Shown here piece after piece: positions 10,901 to 20,462 of a stretch of DNA of 64,000 nucleotides. The translations under genes and the position numbers were made by a program. The stretch is from Fremontodendron californicum (Eukaryota > Streptophyta > Magnoliopsida > Malvales > Malvaceae). How positions within the stretch are numbered: the first letter of the stretch is position 1; each line of letters starts with the position of its first letter. The notes under the pieces were generated by a model. That model made no database searches. It was not told the origin of the DNA and was given only the letters and a program-made list of their open reading frames with translations. The stretch is from contig JAULJL010000028.1 of assembly GCA_030761205.1 (NCBI GenBank), positions 11,390,001-11,454,000 on the forward strand. Direction: 5' to 3'.

Positions 10901-13900
10901 CCACTGTTATTTAATGTTCCAACGCAATAAATAAATAAATAAGGGTAAATTACAAAATACCTTGGTTAAGGGTGAAATAACTTTGCCTCCTGAGATTTAA
11001 AATGTGACACTTAACAAACTAAGGATTTTTCATTAGCAAACAAATTTAACACCGCTAACTAGTTACACTCACTTTCTGCCACATGGCCAACCTTTTTCTT
11101 TTTCTCCTTCCATTTCCTTATTAGCTAGAAACTTTCAACTCTTTCACTCTCCAAGCCTATGTAATTTCTCTTTCTCTTTAATCCACGGTTTCTAGCCAAA
11201 AGAAAGAAAAACCCTTGCACAGCTAAGACTGGGGCATGGCTCCAAGTTTCAGCCATGCACCCTCCCTCCTCCCACCCCCAATTTATTTCTCCTTCCTTTT
11301 TCTTTTCTCATTCATCCTTATCCAAGCTTTTCTCTCTCTAAAACCTTATCTCCATATGTTAATTTGAAACCTATACTTAAAAGCTCTTGACTAATTTCAT
11401 GCAAATGCAGGTTTTGAAGATTCAGTTATTTTTGGAAAGGCGTATGGAAGTCGGTATCATGATTGTTGTCTTCTGCATTTACAGACTTCAAAAGTTATGG
11501 TATTTGTTGAATTTTGAAAGCTAGAGTCGCAGTGGATGATTTTTAGAGGAAATGGATGCTATTTTGTTTCACTTGTTCTTGTATGTTGACTTTGAGGTGG
11601 ATATCTTGTGATATTTGAGTATGAAGAGAATTAGCCTAGAGTGAGAAAATGAGATACCGTAAAAGGGAATGAAAGAGTTAACATGACGATTGTGTGGCTA
11701 GAGAGTTAACATGACCCTTGTGTGGCTAGAGTTAACATGTCAAGCAAATTCTAATGGAGAAATCTATAGGGTGGTTAAGCTTTAGAATTTAAACCTTAGT
11801 CGGCGATCTTCTTTCGCGTCAAACCACAAGGCAACTTTTTGTAATTTACCCAATAAGTAATAAGCAAAATGAATACTTATTGCAGTCTATAACTTGCCTG
11901 AATTCAACAATATGTCCTACAATGTCAGATAGCTCAAATCTTCGGCCTTTCCCAGATTTCAACTCTTCAATAAAATTATATATCTTGGGATCATTAGAAC
12001 ACTCAAATCCTCTTTGACCTTGCCATCCGGGATATATGCCAGAACCAGCTGCAAATCTAATTTCATTCTTCCCAACAGGAACACCTGTCCCTGCTACTTG
12101 AGATCCAGGCATAACTGGACTAGCAAGTGATGCAGATGGATATTGCATCAAGATACCCATGTTTTGAAGGTTTCCAAGGTAATGAGGGCTCATCAACCCT
12201 CTACCTGTATGCAGATTACTTGATCCTCCACCTCGCTGGTGTTGTATTTTCTGATCCTCAAGGTAAGCAGCAACGTTAGACCCTTTTTGAGAGTCAAAAG
12301 CACAATTCTGGCTCCCAACAATGCCTCCCCTAGCCATAGGGTCATACTGACCAGAAAAACCATATGCTTCCCCAAATGGCTGCTGATAACATTGCATATA
12401 AAGCGGGTCACCAAAAGAAGATTGAACTTCATATCCAAACTGCCCATAGAACTTGTTAAGGTGTTGCATATCAGCTCCATTTGCAATGCTTCCACCAGAT
12501 GAAACACCAGGAACTTGAGCATTGAAGTTTGGACCCACAGAGCCATCAAAAACAAATGGAATACCACCATTGGGTGGACAAGTGATAAACGGGGGAACAG
12601 CAGAAGTATTAAAACCGTATCCACCTACACCATATTGAGGAGAATGTAAACCTGGAGCTTGAACATTTGGATAAAATAGACTTGGTGTAGTCATGTATCC
12701 TGCTGCTGTTGCATAAACTGGTGGTGTGAACCCAGATGACTGGAGCACCGGCTGTAACTCAGCTGAGAACTTTGAGGGGGCTTGAATAAACTGATCCATG
12801 CCAATGTATGCACCATTTACTCCTTGAGGAGTTGATTGGGACCTGGCAGTTTGAACCTGAAATGGGTTGCTTGATTGTTGCAATTGTCCTTGGTGTTGCA
12901 ACAAATTGTTCTGGTAGTTGTATCGCTTCTTTTCTCGATTCTTATGGTTTTCAAAATTCTGCGGGTGCAGGGTAGATATATTAAGATCTCTCATCTCAGA
13001 CTCAATAACAGAAACATCTGAACTACTAGCATTGCCGACAATAACTTCATCCTTTGAAAGGATATCCCTATTATGTAGAAGTCCTTTTTGAAGATAAGGC
13101 ATGAACGATGTGGTTGCTGTACAAGGGTTCAACAATGAGCCTGAACTAGGTAGGTTAGTTTGACCAGCTCTTGAAGATAGCCCTATATCTGCATCCAAAG
13201 TTGATGCAACAGTATTTCTACCACCAATAGAGATGTCAAGCAGGGAATTGGAATCAGGATCATAGTAATCTACTTCTTCTGTTATTTTGTAGCTTAAAGG
13301 CTGAGACTGATTACATACAGGTGATGAAGTGCAGGGGAAGTTTTCCTGTAAGTTTATAACAAGAACTTATTAGTTACAGGCACACAACCCATATCCCATA
13401 TGAAACAAAGTGAGAACTAGTGCTGCAGAAAGCTAATAAGCTAAGTGAGGATTAGGTTACTTAACATTTATTTTGCTACTTTGTATTCATGGGGCTTAAC
13501 TATAATATTTTTATAGCTATAGGGTTAAAATTGGCATTTTTACGTTTACATCAAGGTCTAGTATCTTAGTTTATTTTCCTTATCCCAGTAAGTTTTGTTT
13601 TTAGTCAAGTTTATTAGTTTTCTATTAAGAGTCTTATGTATTTTCTTTAAAGTCTTTCTTGGGATAGGAGTTCTAGTTCTTTTAGAGTGCATTTGGAATC
13701 TTTGGATGAAGAATTCTGAGATTTTCAAGAATTTTAAAATGAAGGCATTTTAAAATGCATCAATTCAAACTGACAACATTTATAATTGCATTGTTTAGTT
13801 TTCTATTAGGAGTATTACGTATTTTCTTTTAAGTCTTAGTAGGGATAGGAGTTCTAGTTCTTTTAGAGTGCATTTGGAATCTTTGGATGAAGAATTCGGA

Positions 13901-15604
13901 AATTTTCAAAAAATTTAAAATGAAAGCATTATAAAATGCATTAATTAAAAATGATAGCATCTATAATTGCATTGTTCGGATAAATATTTGTTTAATGAAA
14001 TTTTGAGTATTGAAATTTGATAAGATAAAAAAATAATTATAAGAAAAGAATAATCATATTAGGGAAAGAAAAATATGCAATATGGGTGTTATTAGAATTG
14101 TAAAAATGTATAGATATTACTAATAATATGAAAAAAGTCAAGAAATAAATTTAAAAAATAAGTTTTTGTAATTAGAGTTAAAAAAAAAATAAAAGTTGCA
14201 TAAGAAAAGGAAACTTATTCAATGTTGATGACTTACAAAAAAAATCAAGGAATTTCATAAATTCAACTGATTGAAGTGGAATTTAAAATGAGAATTTGGG
14301 CCCAACAAAATCCCTCATCCTAAATCCAAGAATTTCAAAATTTTCAACTTTTATTTTGCCAAACAAAATAATTTGACATTATAATTTTGAAATTCTCTCT
14401 ACAATGAAATTCCTCCTTGAAATCCATCATCCAACACACTCTTAGGATTAGGGTTGATAATTGTCTAAATAAATATCAATGTACTCTTTCTTTCACATAT
14501 AGATTATAATTATGAGAATTTTTTAGCATTATTATTATGAAGAATGTATGATGCAATCGAACTTAGGTGTGACTCCTAACGAGCCCTAGGTGTGATGCTT
14601 ATATTTTCTTTCTTCTTGGTTGTGTGATGCAATCACGGAATCCTAAGTGTGAAGCTTAGGGATCTTTTCTTTTATGTTTTTCGTTTTCTTGATTCAATTT
14701 TCTCTATTTTCTAAAGAATTTCATATTATTTTCCTACGTCAACTAGTGAAGTATTTCAACAAGCTTTAGGCTTTACAACCAACTCCACTCCCCCACACAC
14801 CTCTCCCAAGAAAAAGGAAATAAAAATTCCTGACCTTCTTGTATGCTGTTTGTCAATTGAAGCTGGAATTTTTCCAATCTCAACAAAAGAAGTTACATAT
14901 GCACCCAAGCATGCTAAGAATATTTGACATGTTGAAAAAAATAAAGTTGTTACCAAGATTTTTACCTGTACTAAATTCACAGATTCTTTGTGTTGGCCTA
15001 CCAGTGAAGCTGCATTCTGTCCAGACAAAAACCCATTATTCCTTTGTATCAAATCATCAGAAGATCGTTGGGGCGACCAATCATCCTCTGCCACTTCATT
15101 GTGTGTAGAAAGGGAGCCTTTTGAGAAATGCAAAGAACTATTACCATTGTCATCTATAGAACTCAAAACCTGATTATTGCCAAATCTAACAATATGACCC
15201 TTGAGATGCTGATTGCCCCATGAAATAAGTGGAGGAGGAAGTCTAGGGTTAAGATTGACATTTGAACAATAATATGCTAAGTAAGCTGGATCAGCACGTA
15301 ACTGTTCTTCAGACTGACATTTTTCTAGCGCACTGTTCAAACTAGCTGAGCTCACATTAACAATGGGGTTCTGCAGGGATATAAGGTTATCAATGGCCAA
15401 ATAAGAACCCTCCATGCTTGGGGGAGCACTTCCACTACGATTAGGGACTGCCTCTGTTCCACTAGCATGAAACCTATGACCCCTTTGAAGCAGTCTTAAT
15501 TCTTCTGCTGCGACATTAGTAGATGATGCTGCAAATGCTGCAACCTTATGGGTCAGCCATTTTCCATTCATTTCTGAAATTCTAGTTGGACTCTCAGTAA
15601 CCAT
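3303..15604 (-). CDS. PUM5: Pumilio-family RNA-binding protein (PUM5/6-like), nine coding exons
   Basis: Coding exons on the minus strand: 15604-14966, 13345-11898, 10885-10744, 10626-10519, 9369-9157, 9049-8939, 6748-6554, 6270-6099, 3325-3303. They sum to 3051 nt, an intact frame of 1016 residues, with every junction phase consistent. Pumilio proteins bind UGUA-containing mRNA 3'UTRs in the cytoplasm and control stability and translation. Residues about 1-670 are low-complexity, with the GSAPPSMEGS and DPAYLAYYCSNVNLNPRLPP motifs of plant Pumilios. The C-terminal 340 residues carry eight PUM repeats; their base-reading triads appear as SR..Q, NY..Q, CR..Q, NH..Q, CR..Q, NY..Q, SN..E, NY..Q, the canonical set. 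The second intron is GC-AG. The tiny last exon completes an ending EENQTTGS. Assignment to the PUM5/6 group rests on the recalled N-terminal pattern. Confidence 0.9.
3408..3591. mobile_element. hAT-type MITE, family A, in last Pumilio intron
   Basis: A 184-bp element bounded by CTATGTTACTCGGACTC and the inverted terminus GAGTCGGAGCAACATAG. The flanks GTATGAGA and ATATGGAA agree at only five of eight positions, so the target duplication has decayed. Same family as copies at 22970, 27017, 27215, 27694, 45248 and 51757. Confidence 0.85.
3755..4060. repeat. Imperfect ACC/ATC trinucleotide-rich tract
   Basis: A run of imperfect cca, atc and acc triplets. It includes a short tandem duplication of ttgtagcatcaccataacca around 3890-3934. 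It lies inside the last Pumilio intron and gives a spurious Pro/Thr/His-rich reading frame on the plus strand. Confidence 0.6.
4147..4506. mobile_element. hAT-type MITE, another family (360 bp)
   Basis: The termini are TAGATGTGTCAA and, in reverse complement, TAGAGCTGTCAA. They are flanked by a perfect 8-bp target duplication ATTGTTAA at 4139-4146 and 4507-4514. The interior is full of tcgggt/cgagt motifs and is non-coding. It lies within the last Pumilio intron. Confidence 0.85.
5067..5294. mobile_element. MITE-like element with about 40-bp terminal inverted repeats
   Basis: Positions 5067-5106 and 5258-5294 are inverted copies, beginning GATCCTCTCCACT and ending AGTGGAGAGGATC, with a few mismatches and gaps. 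Each arm also contains its own small inverted repeat built from ctccact and agtggag. The core is AT-rich. I could not identify a target duplication, so the superfamily is unassigned. Confidence 0.65.
5368..5389. repeat. Poly(C) tract, 22 bases
   Basis: An uninterrupted run of 22 C on the plus strand, followed directly by gcgggg. In the Pumilio pre-mRNA, which is transcribed from the other strand, it would be a 22-G run inside the last intron. Confidence 0.9.
7012..7550. repeat. Three tandem 86-88-bp units inside a dispersed repeat
   Basis: Units begin at 7204, 7290 and 7378 with ggaggtgtga and contain gaaggcatcaggaattggac and gtcatgtggtgcaggtgtga. The flanks (7012-7150 and 7463-7550) share cttttgggttgagg and gggtgatcttg motifs with each other. 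This suggests one old element whose centre expanded. It lies in the Pumilio intron between the 9049-8939 and 6748-6554 exons. Confidence 0.75.
7866..7907. repeat. Poly(A) tract of about 42 bases
   Basis: A long A homopolymer in the same Pumilio intron, preceded by a short T run. No SINE-type body with flanking target duplications was evident beside it. Confidence 0.85.
8095..8400. other. LTR-like pyrimidine-rich segment in a Pumilio intron
   Basis: This block runs through a long C/T-rich stretch and ends near cgtaccatcagctttggtg. The style, with a TC-rich leader and a weakly PBS-like end, resembles a solo LTR. The edges and any target duplication are not defined. Confidence 0.25.
10943..11851. 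mobile_element. Non-autonomous Mutator-like element (909 bp) in the GC-AG intron
   Basis: Perfect 15-bp inverted termini GGGTAAATTACAAAA lie at 10943-10957 and 11837-11851, extending imperfectly inward for about 20 bp more. The flanks are AATAAATAA (10934-10942) and AATAAGTAA (11852-11860), a 9-bp target duplication with one mismatch, as expected for Mutator-like elements. There is no transposase frame. It makes up most of the second Pumilio intron; without it and one target copy the intron would be only about 94 bp. Confidence 0.8.
13616..13977. repeat. Tandem duplication, two units of about 181 bp
   Basis: Units 13616-13796 and 13797-13977 are close copies; both contain gggataggagttctagttct and tttagagtgcatttggaatc. 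The duplication covers the left end of a Tourist-like element in the first coding intron of Pumilio. Confidence 0.8.
13685..14441. mobile_element. Tourist-like (PIF/Harbinger) MITE with duplicated left end
   Basis: The outer ends are GAGTGCATTTGG and CCAACACACTC, with TTA on both outer sides, matching the 3-bp target duplication of PIF/Harbinger elements. A second left end sits at 13866 because of the tandem duplication. The core is AT-rich and non-coding. Confidence 0.55.
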
Positions 15605-16222
15605 GAGAAATTTGTGCCCCTGCTTCTTTATAGTGGATGATGAGAGATGTCACATAGTCCTTCGAATGGCAGCCAAATGATACAACCAACTTCGATCAAC
15701 AAGAGATGAAAATATTGCAAAAATTCTTACACTAAAGACTGGGGCAAGTAATGTTTTGACAATTCTCGGAAACAAGAAGAAAAAAAAAAAAAAAAAAAAA
15801 AAAAAGAAGAAATAAACAGCGTAAAATGACAATATACTTAATCGACTTAATATTTGCAGACTCAATAACTAAACTTATACCAGAGCACAGCTATGAAGCA
15901 CGGACACGCCGTGTGCCCTTGCGTACCGGTGTCCGATACGTGTCCGACACGGACACGCCTCCGACATGGCAGGAAACGGTCAAAAAGTAAATAAATAAAT
16001 CAGATACGGCGGGGACACGGCGGGAAACCGGAAACTCATAGACACGGCTGGACAGAGGAAGTTTTTTTTTTCTTTTTGCATTTTCCCCCAAATCAAGTTC
16101 TAAATTAGAAAAGATTGTGATGGTGCAAACCCAATCATACCCAATATTAATCAAATTTTTTAAATTACTTGGTAAAATCACATGATAGAAAGAAAGAAAG
16201 AAAAAAAAACATCTTTCTTACC
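15605..16222 (-). other. 5'UTR intron of the Pumilio gene, with repeat insertions
   Basis: The donor is read on the minus strand at 16222 (AAAG then GTAAGA). An acceptor ending in CAG lies just upstream of the ATG at 15604-15602. The intron holds a run of A's at about 15779-15805 and, at 15890-16050, a GC-rich block with gacacgg/ccgtgtc inverted motifs. That block resembles a common plant hAT-type MITE but has no clear second end. Confidence 0.5.
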
Positions 16223-16480
16223 TTTGAAGAAGGAAATTGTTCTTGGAAAGACAAACTTGGATATCGCAGCCTCGTTCTTGCGAGGCTCTTTGCTTGACTG
16301 CGCTATCTCTTTGTTTTTCTGAGCTAATTTCTAACCCTAAAGAAAAACGTTGCTTTGAAATTATGCAAAAAATTTGCTCTTTGCATGTAGCTGAACTTGT
16401 AGAGAAGCGGCAGCTAAACCGGTTTAATACCATTTCGACTTCAACCCTTCAACTTAAACCCAATTTCTAGGTTGCCAGGT
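16223..16480 (-). other. Probable 5'UTR exon and start region of the Pumilio gene
   Basis: This GC-richer segment ends at the inferred 5'UTR splice donor. No open reading frame in it continues the Pumilio protein, so it is taken as non-coding leader. The transcription start is not resolved. Confidence 0.4.
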
Positions 16481-16597
16481 AACCCCACACGTGGCCCAAT
16501 TAGATTTAAGACCTTTGCCCTTTATTTTATTTTAACTTATTTACTAGAGTTAAGTCCCTTTTCACTAGGTTTTTTATTTTTGGTAATTGTTTCATTA

Positions 16598-17066
16598 AAA
16601 ATAATTTTATTAAATAATAATTTTTTATTTAATTTTAATAATATTAATATAATTATATTTTTTTAATTATAAAAATTAAATTTTTTAAAAATTATTTATC
16701 TATAAATTATATAATACAAATGTATTTTAAATTGTTATTTATATGCATTTTTAAATATATTTAAATCTTATTGTATAGTGTATATTTTTATATATAGGAG
16801 GTAAAAAATAATTAATAAAAATTTAATTTTAAATTGAATTTTATTAAATAATAATTTTTATTTAATTTTTTAAATTTTTTAAATTTTAATATTAATATAA
16901 TTATATTTTATTAATTATGAAAATTAAATTTATGATAATTGTTTATTTATAAATTATGTAATACAAATGTATTTTCAATTGTTATTTATATGCACTTTTA
17001 AACATATTTAAATCTTATTGTAGTGTATTTTTTTTTTTTTTGTAGGAAGTAAAAAATAATAAATGA
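16598..17066. repeat. Tandem AT-rich duplication (about 230-bp units)
   Basis: Two diverged units (about 16598-16822 and 16838-17066) each contain aatacaaatgtatttt and gttatttatatgca and end at a taggaggtaaaaaataat-like block. No coding potential. Confidence 0.65.
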
Positions 17067-17262
17067 AACATAACAAAATAAAATTGTAGTTTGTATTTTA
17101 TTCTCTCGTTGAGTTAACTCTCATATAAGTTAATATCAAGTTTTTTTTTTTGGTTAAATTAATGAACTACTAACTCATTTTTATATTTTAGTTTGCATAT
17201 TTAATTATTCAAATAAAAATAACTAAAATAAAATTATGATTTATATTTAACTCGATTGATCA

Positions 17263-17770
17263 GCTTTCTCACTCTAGTTAGCAGTTTTTTTTTTTTTCCT
17301 TTTCAAACTTTTTTCCGAGCGGGTCGGATACGGATCCTAAATCAACCCGCGAATCATAGTTCGGACCAACACTTTTAAATATATTATTTTAAAATAAAAT
17401 AAATTAATATAAACTAAAAAAAAAAAAACTTAACACTATAAAAACTAAAACTAAAAAAATTTAAGAAAAAAAAAAAAAAAAAACTAAAACTCTAAAAAAA
17501 GGCTTGTCACGTGTCCATTAGGGGATTTTTTCAGCTTTCTCACACTGGTTAGCAGCAAATTCGTTTTTATTTTTATTTTTTCATGAGTGAGTCGGGTACG
17601 GATCCTAAATCGACCCGTAAGTCAATGTGCGAACTGATCCCTTTAAATGCATTAATTAAAAATAATATAAATTAATATAAATAATAAATAAATAAAAAAA
17701 CTAAAACTAGAAAAATAAATTTTAAAAAGCTTAACACGTGTCAAGTATTAACCTATAAGGGGATTTTTTT
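17263..17770. repeat. Tandem duplication (about 250-270-bp units)
   Basis: Units at about 17263-17532 and 17533-17770 both run from cagctttctcac, through gggt(c/a)cggatcctaaat, to an acgtgtc then aggggatttttt end. They look like two copies of one small element; no target duplication was identified. Confidence 0.6.
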
Positions 17771-18299
17771 AATTGATATGTATAGATGTATAGATTGATC
17801 AAAGCTCTCAAAGTTTCAAAGCAAAATCTTATTTTAATCTAAATAAAAATAATAAAACTAAAATCTAATTTTCTGTATGATATGTAACCTTCGAATTTGA
17901 ATTATTTAGATTTTAATTGGTGTTTAAAGATTCAAATTTTTATTTTACAAAATTATTTACATATTAATATTTGATTAATAAGTTCAAATTTATATTTTTA
18001 TTATATATTATTATATAAAAAATATTTTTTTATTATCGTATTCATGTTTTAATATTTTAAAAATTGCAATATCATCATGTTCATATCGTGTCATACTCGT
18101 ATTACGTGTTCGTGCTTTCTATGAGCATAGTATCATCCAGCATATTTTCATAACTAACAAATAGGATTTTCCAAAAACTCATAACCACCTCCTTATCTGC
18201 AAAGTTAAGAAGATCAAGCGTGAATGTGTGTATCCCAAAGAAGTATATATCATATTAAATCAATAAAGACAAACACAAGGACCTTTATGCACTGCATAC

Positions 18300-18830
18300 T
18301 TTAAAATTTAATGTATACTAAAAAAAAACTCGCGTTACATTGCTGATAAAATGATTCGTTTTTTATTTTTTCATTAAATTGAATTATTATGATAAATTAT
18401 GCAAAATATGTCATAAATTGAGATACGATACGAACACATAATTTTTTTCTCTAAATTGAATCAAAATGTCAAATTATGTAAAATATGAGATGAATTAAGA
18501 CACGACACGAACAGAAAAATAAAAAAATAATTTAAAACACAACACGAAAAATGACACGAACACGACACGAATATACGAACGTGTAAAAATATACATAAAA
18601 CGAATTATCAAAATGTAAAAATTTATAATACTTTGTAAAACAAAAAAAATAAAACGAATACGAATATGAACAGGAACACATCATAAACACAACATAAAAA
18701 AATAATTAAAACACAACACGAAAAACAACACAAACACGATACGGATACACGAACGCTTAAATATATATATATAACGAATTATTAACGTGTTAAAAAAAAC
18801 ACGAACACACAAATTATTCTATTTTTTTCT
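18300..18830. repeat. Inverted-orientation relative of the 47.3-48.6 kb repeat
   Basis: Read in reverse complement, this block repeats the tcgtatctcaattcat, cacgttaataattcg and attcaatttag motifs of 47340-48560. It is therefore a partial copy of the same dispersed element, here without recognisable ends. Confidence 0.55.
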
Positions 18831-19218
18831 CTTTCTTCCTACCATTTTTTTCTATTTTTTTTACCCTTACGAACCCAAAAAAGAAAATGAAAAGAAAAAA
18901 GAAAGAAAGAAAAAGAGACGTGACTGCAACATTTTGGTGCAAAAAATGTAAATTTTATTGTATGGATATTGTATATATATCTATATTTCCCACTCCTGGA
19001 GTAAATAGGGTCAAATGGACTTTTCCTTTTACCTTTCATTTCATTTTCATGTATATATTTCTCACATCTATTAGAGTAAATAGAGTTAAAATAGACTTTT
19101 TATTTTTATGTATTTATTCTCTTCTTTTTTCATATATTTTCAGCTCCTACTAGATAGGGGCATAATGGATATTTTAGTTTTATTTTTTTTGGCTCGTAAG
19201 CATAAATTTAAAGCGATT

Positions 19219-19535
19219 ATTCTAATAATAAAACTTAAATCTATAATTCATTCTTACATAAAGCACATTATATTCTAATAATAATACCTAAATGTATAAT
19301 TAATTCCTACATTTAAAAAAAAAAAATTGCACGTTACGTGAGATACTTCAACAGTTTCTTTATCTATTTAAATTATATTCTAATAATAATACTTAAATGT
19401 ATAATTCATTCTTACATAAAGCCCATTATATTCTAATAATAATAATATAATTAATTCCTACATTTAAAATATATATTTTGCACGTTACATGAGATACTTC
19501 AACAGTTTCTTTATCTATTTAAATTATTTTTCAAC
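19219..19535. repeat. Tandem duplication of about 159 bp
   Basis: Units starting at 19219 and 19378 share ataattcattcttacataaa and acttcaacagtttctttatc blocks with few differences, indicating a fairly recent duplication in non-coding DNA. Confidence 0.8.
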
Positions 19536-20462
19536 CGTTTCTTTCTTTGTTTAAGTTCTTTGTTCACATCATCTATATATTGAAAACAAGCTCAAAATTT
19601 TTTATCATGTTTCTCTCTCTAAAACTTGTTGTCTCTCTCTTTTCTTTCATGTTTTGATTAGTTTATGCTCATAAAATCCCCTTTTATTTTCACAATGATT
19701 TACATCAATTAGTAAAAATAAATAACGAATTTTTCATAAACGAGAAGCATTTGGTTAAGGTATGTGATTTTATTTTATTTTTTATTTCTTGATTTTCATG
19801 GTATAATGCTTGAATCGAAAATTCTAATAACTGTTCATTTCAATTTGAGTTTAGGGTTTAATTTCACTTTTCAGTTACTTTGTTTATTCAATGTCGATGA
19901 GAAATCAAATTGGGTTGGCATGAAGGAATGCATATTTTCTTCATTGATATACAATCTGGTTGTCTTATGATTTTCTGGTAAAGGTTCAATATCGTTTAAC
20001 TGGAAGTTTCTTTTATTTTGCACTTGAAGTAGGTGGATTTATAATAAATAATATATTCATTATATGCTTGATCAATTTTTAGTTTTATTGAAATTTTAAT
20101 TACTTAAATAGGTAATTTGCTATGTAATACTTTAAAAAATGAAAAAAGAAATAATTGTTGTTGTTGTTTTAACTGTTTAAATAATACAGTGATGGAATAT
20201 GATCCATATAGTCAACCTCACTCCATGGGAAAAGGTTTAGTTGTTGTTGTTTTAACTGTTTAAATAATTGGTTGAAGTCCCTTATTTTCAAATATCACTA
20301 TTCACTAGTGGTCACTGTCCAATGGCCTGCTTATGACTATTATGTTTTATTGACCTATTGCTGTATCATGAACATCTGCATGTCAATTGTGTTCATCACA
20401 TGCAAAGTTGTATTTGGGTAAATAGACATATTCATGATAATGCGTTTTTATTTCTATGTCAG
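19536..20462. other. Non-coding DNA upstream of the metaxin pseudogene
   Basis: No exon encoding the missing metaxin N-terminus was found here. The segment contains a short duplication of ttttaactgtttaaataat (about 20166 and 20250) and otherwise nothing recognisable. Confidence 0.5.

Noticed and set aside
15890..16050. Complete hAT MITE in the Pumilio 5'UTR intron
   Set aside because: The gacacgg motifs resemble such elements, but only one end is recognisable and no target duplication could be read.
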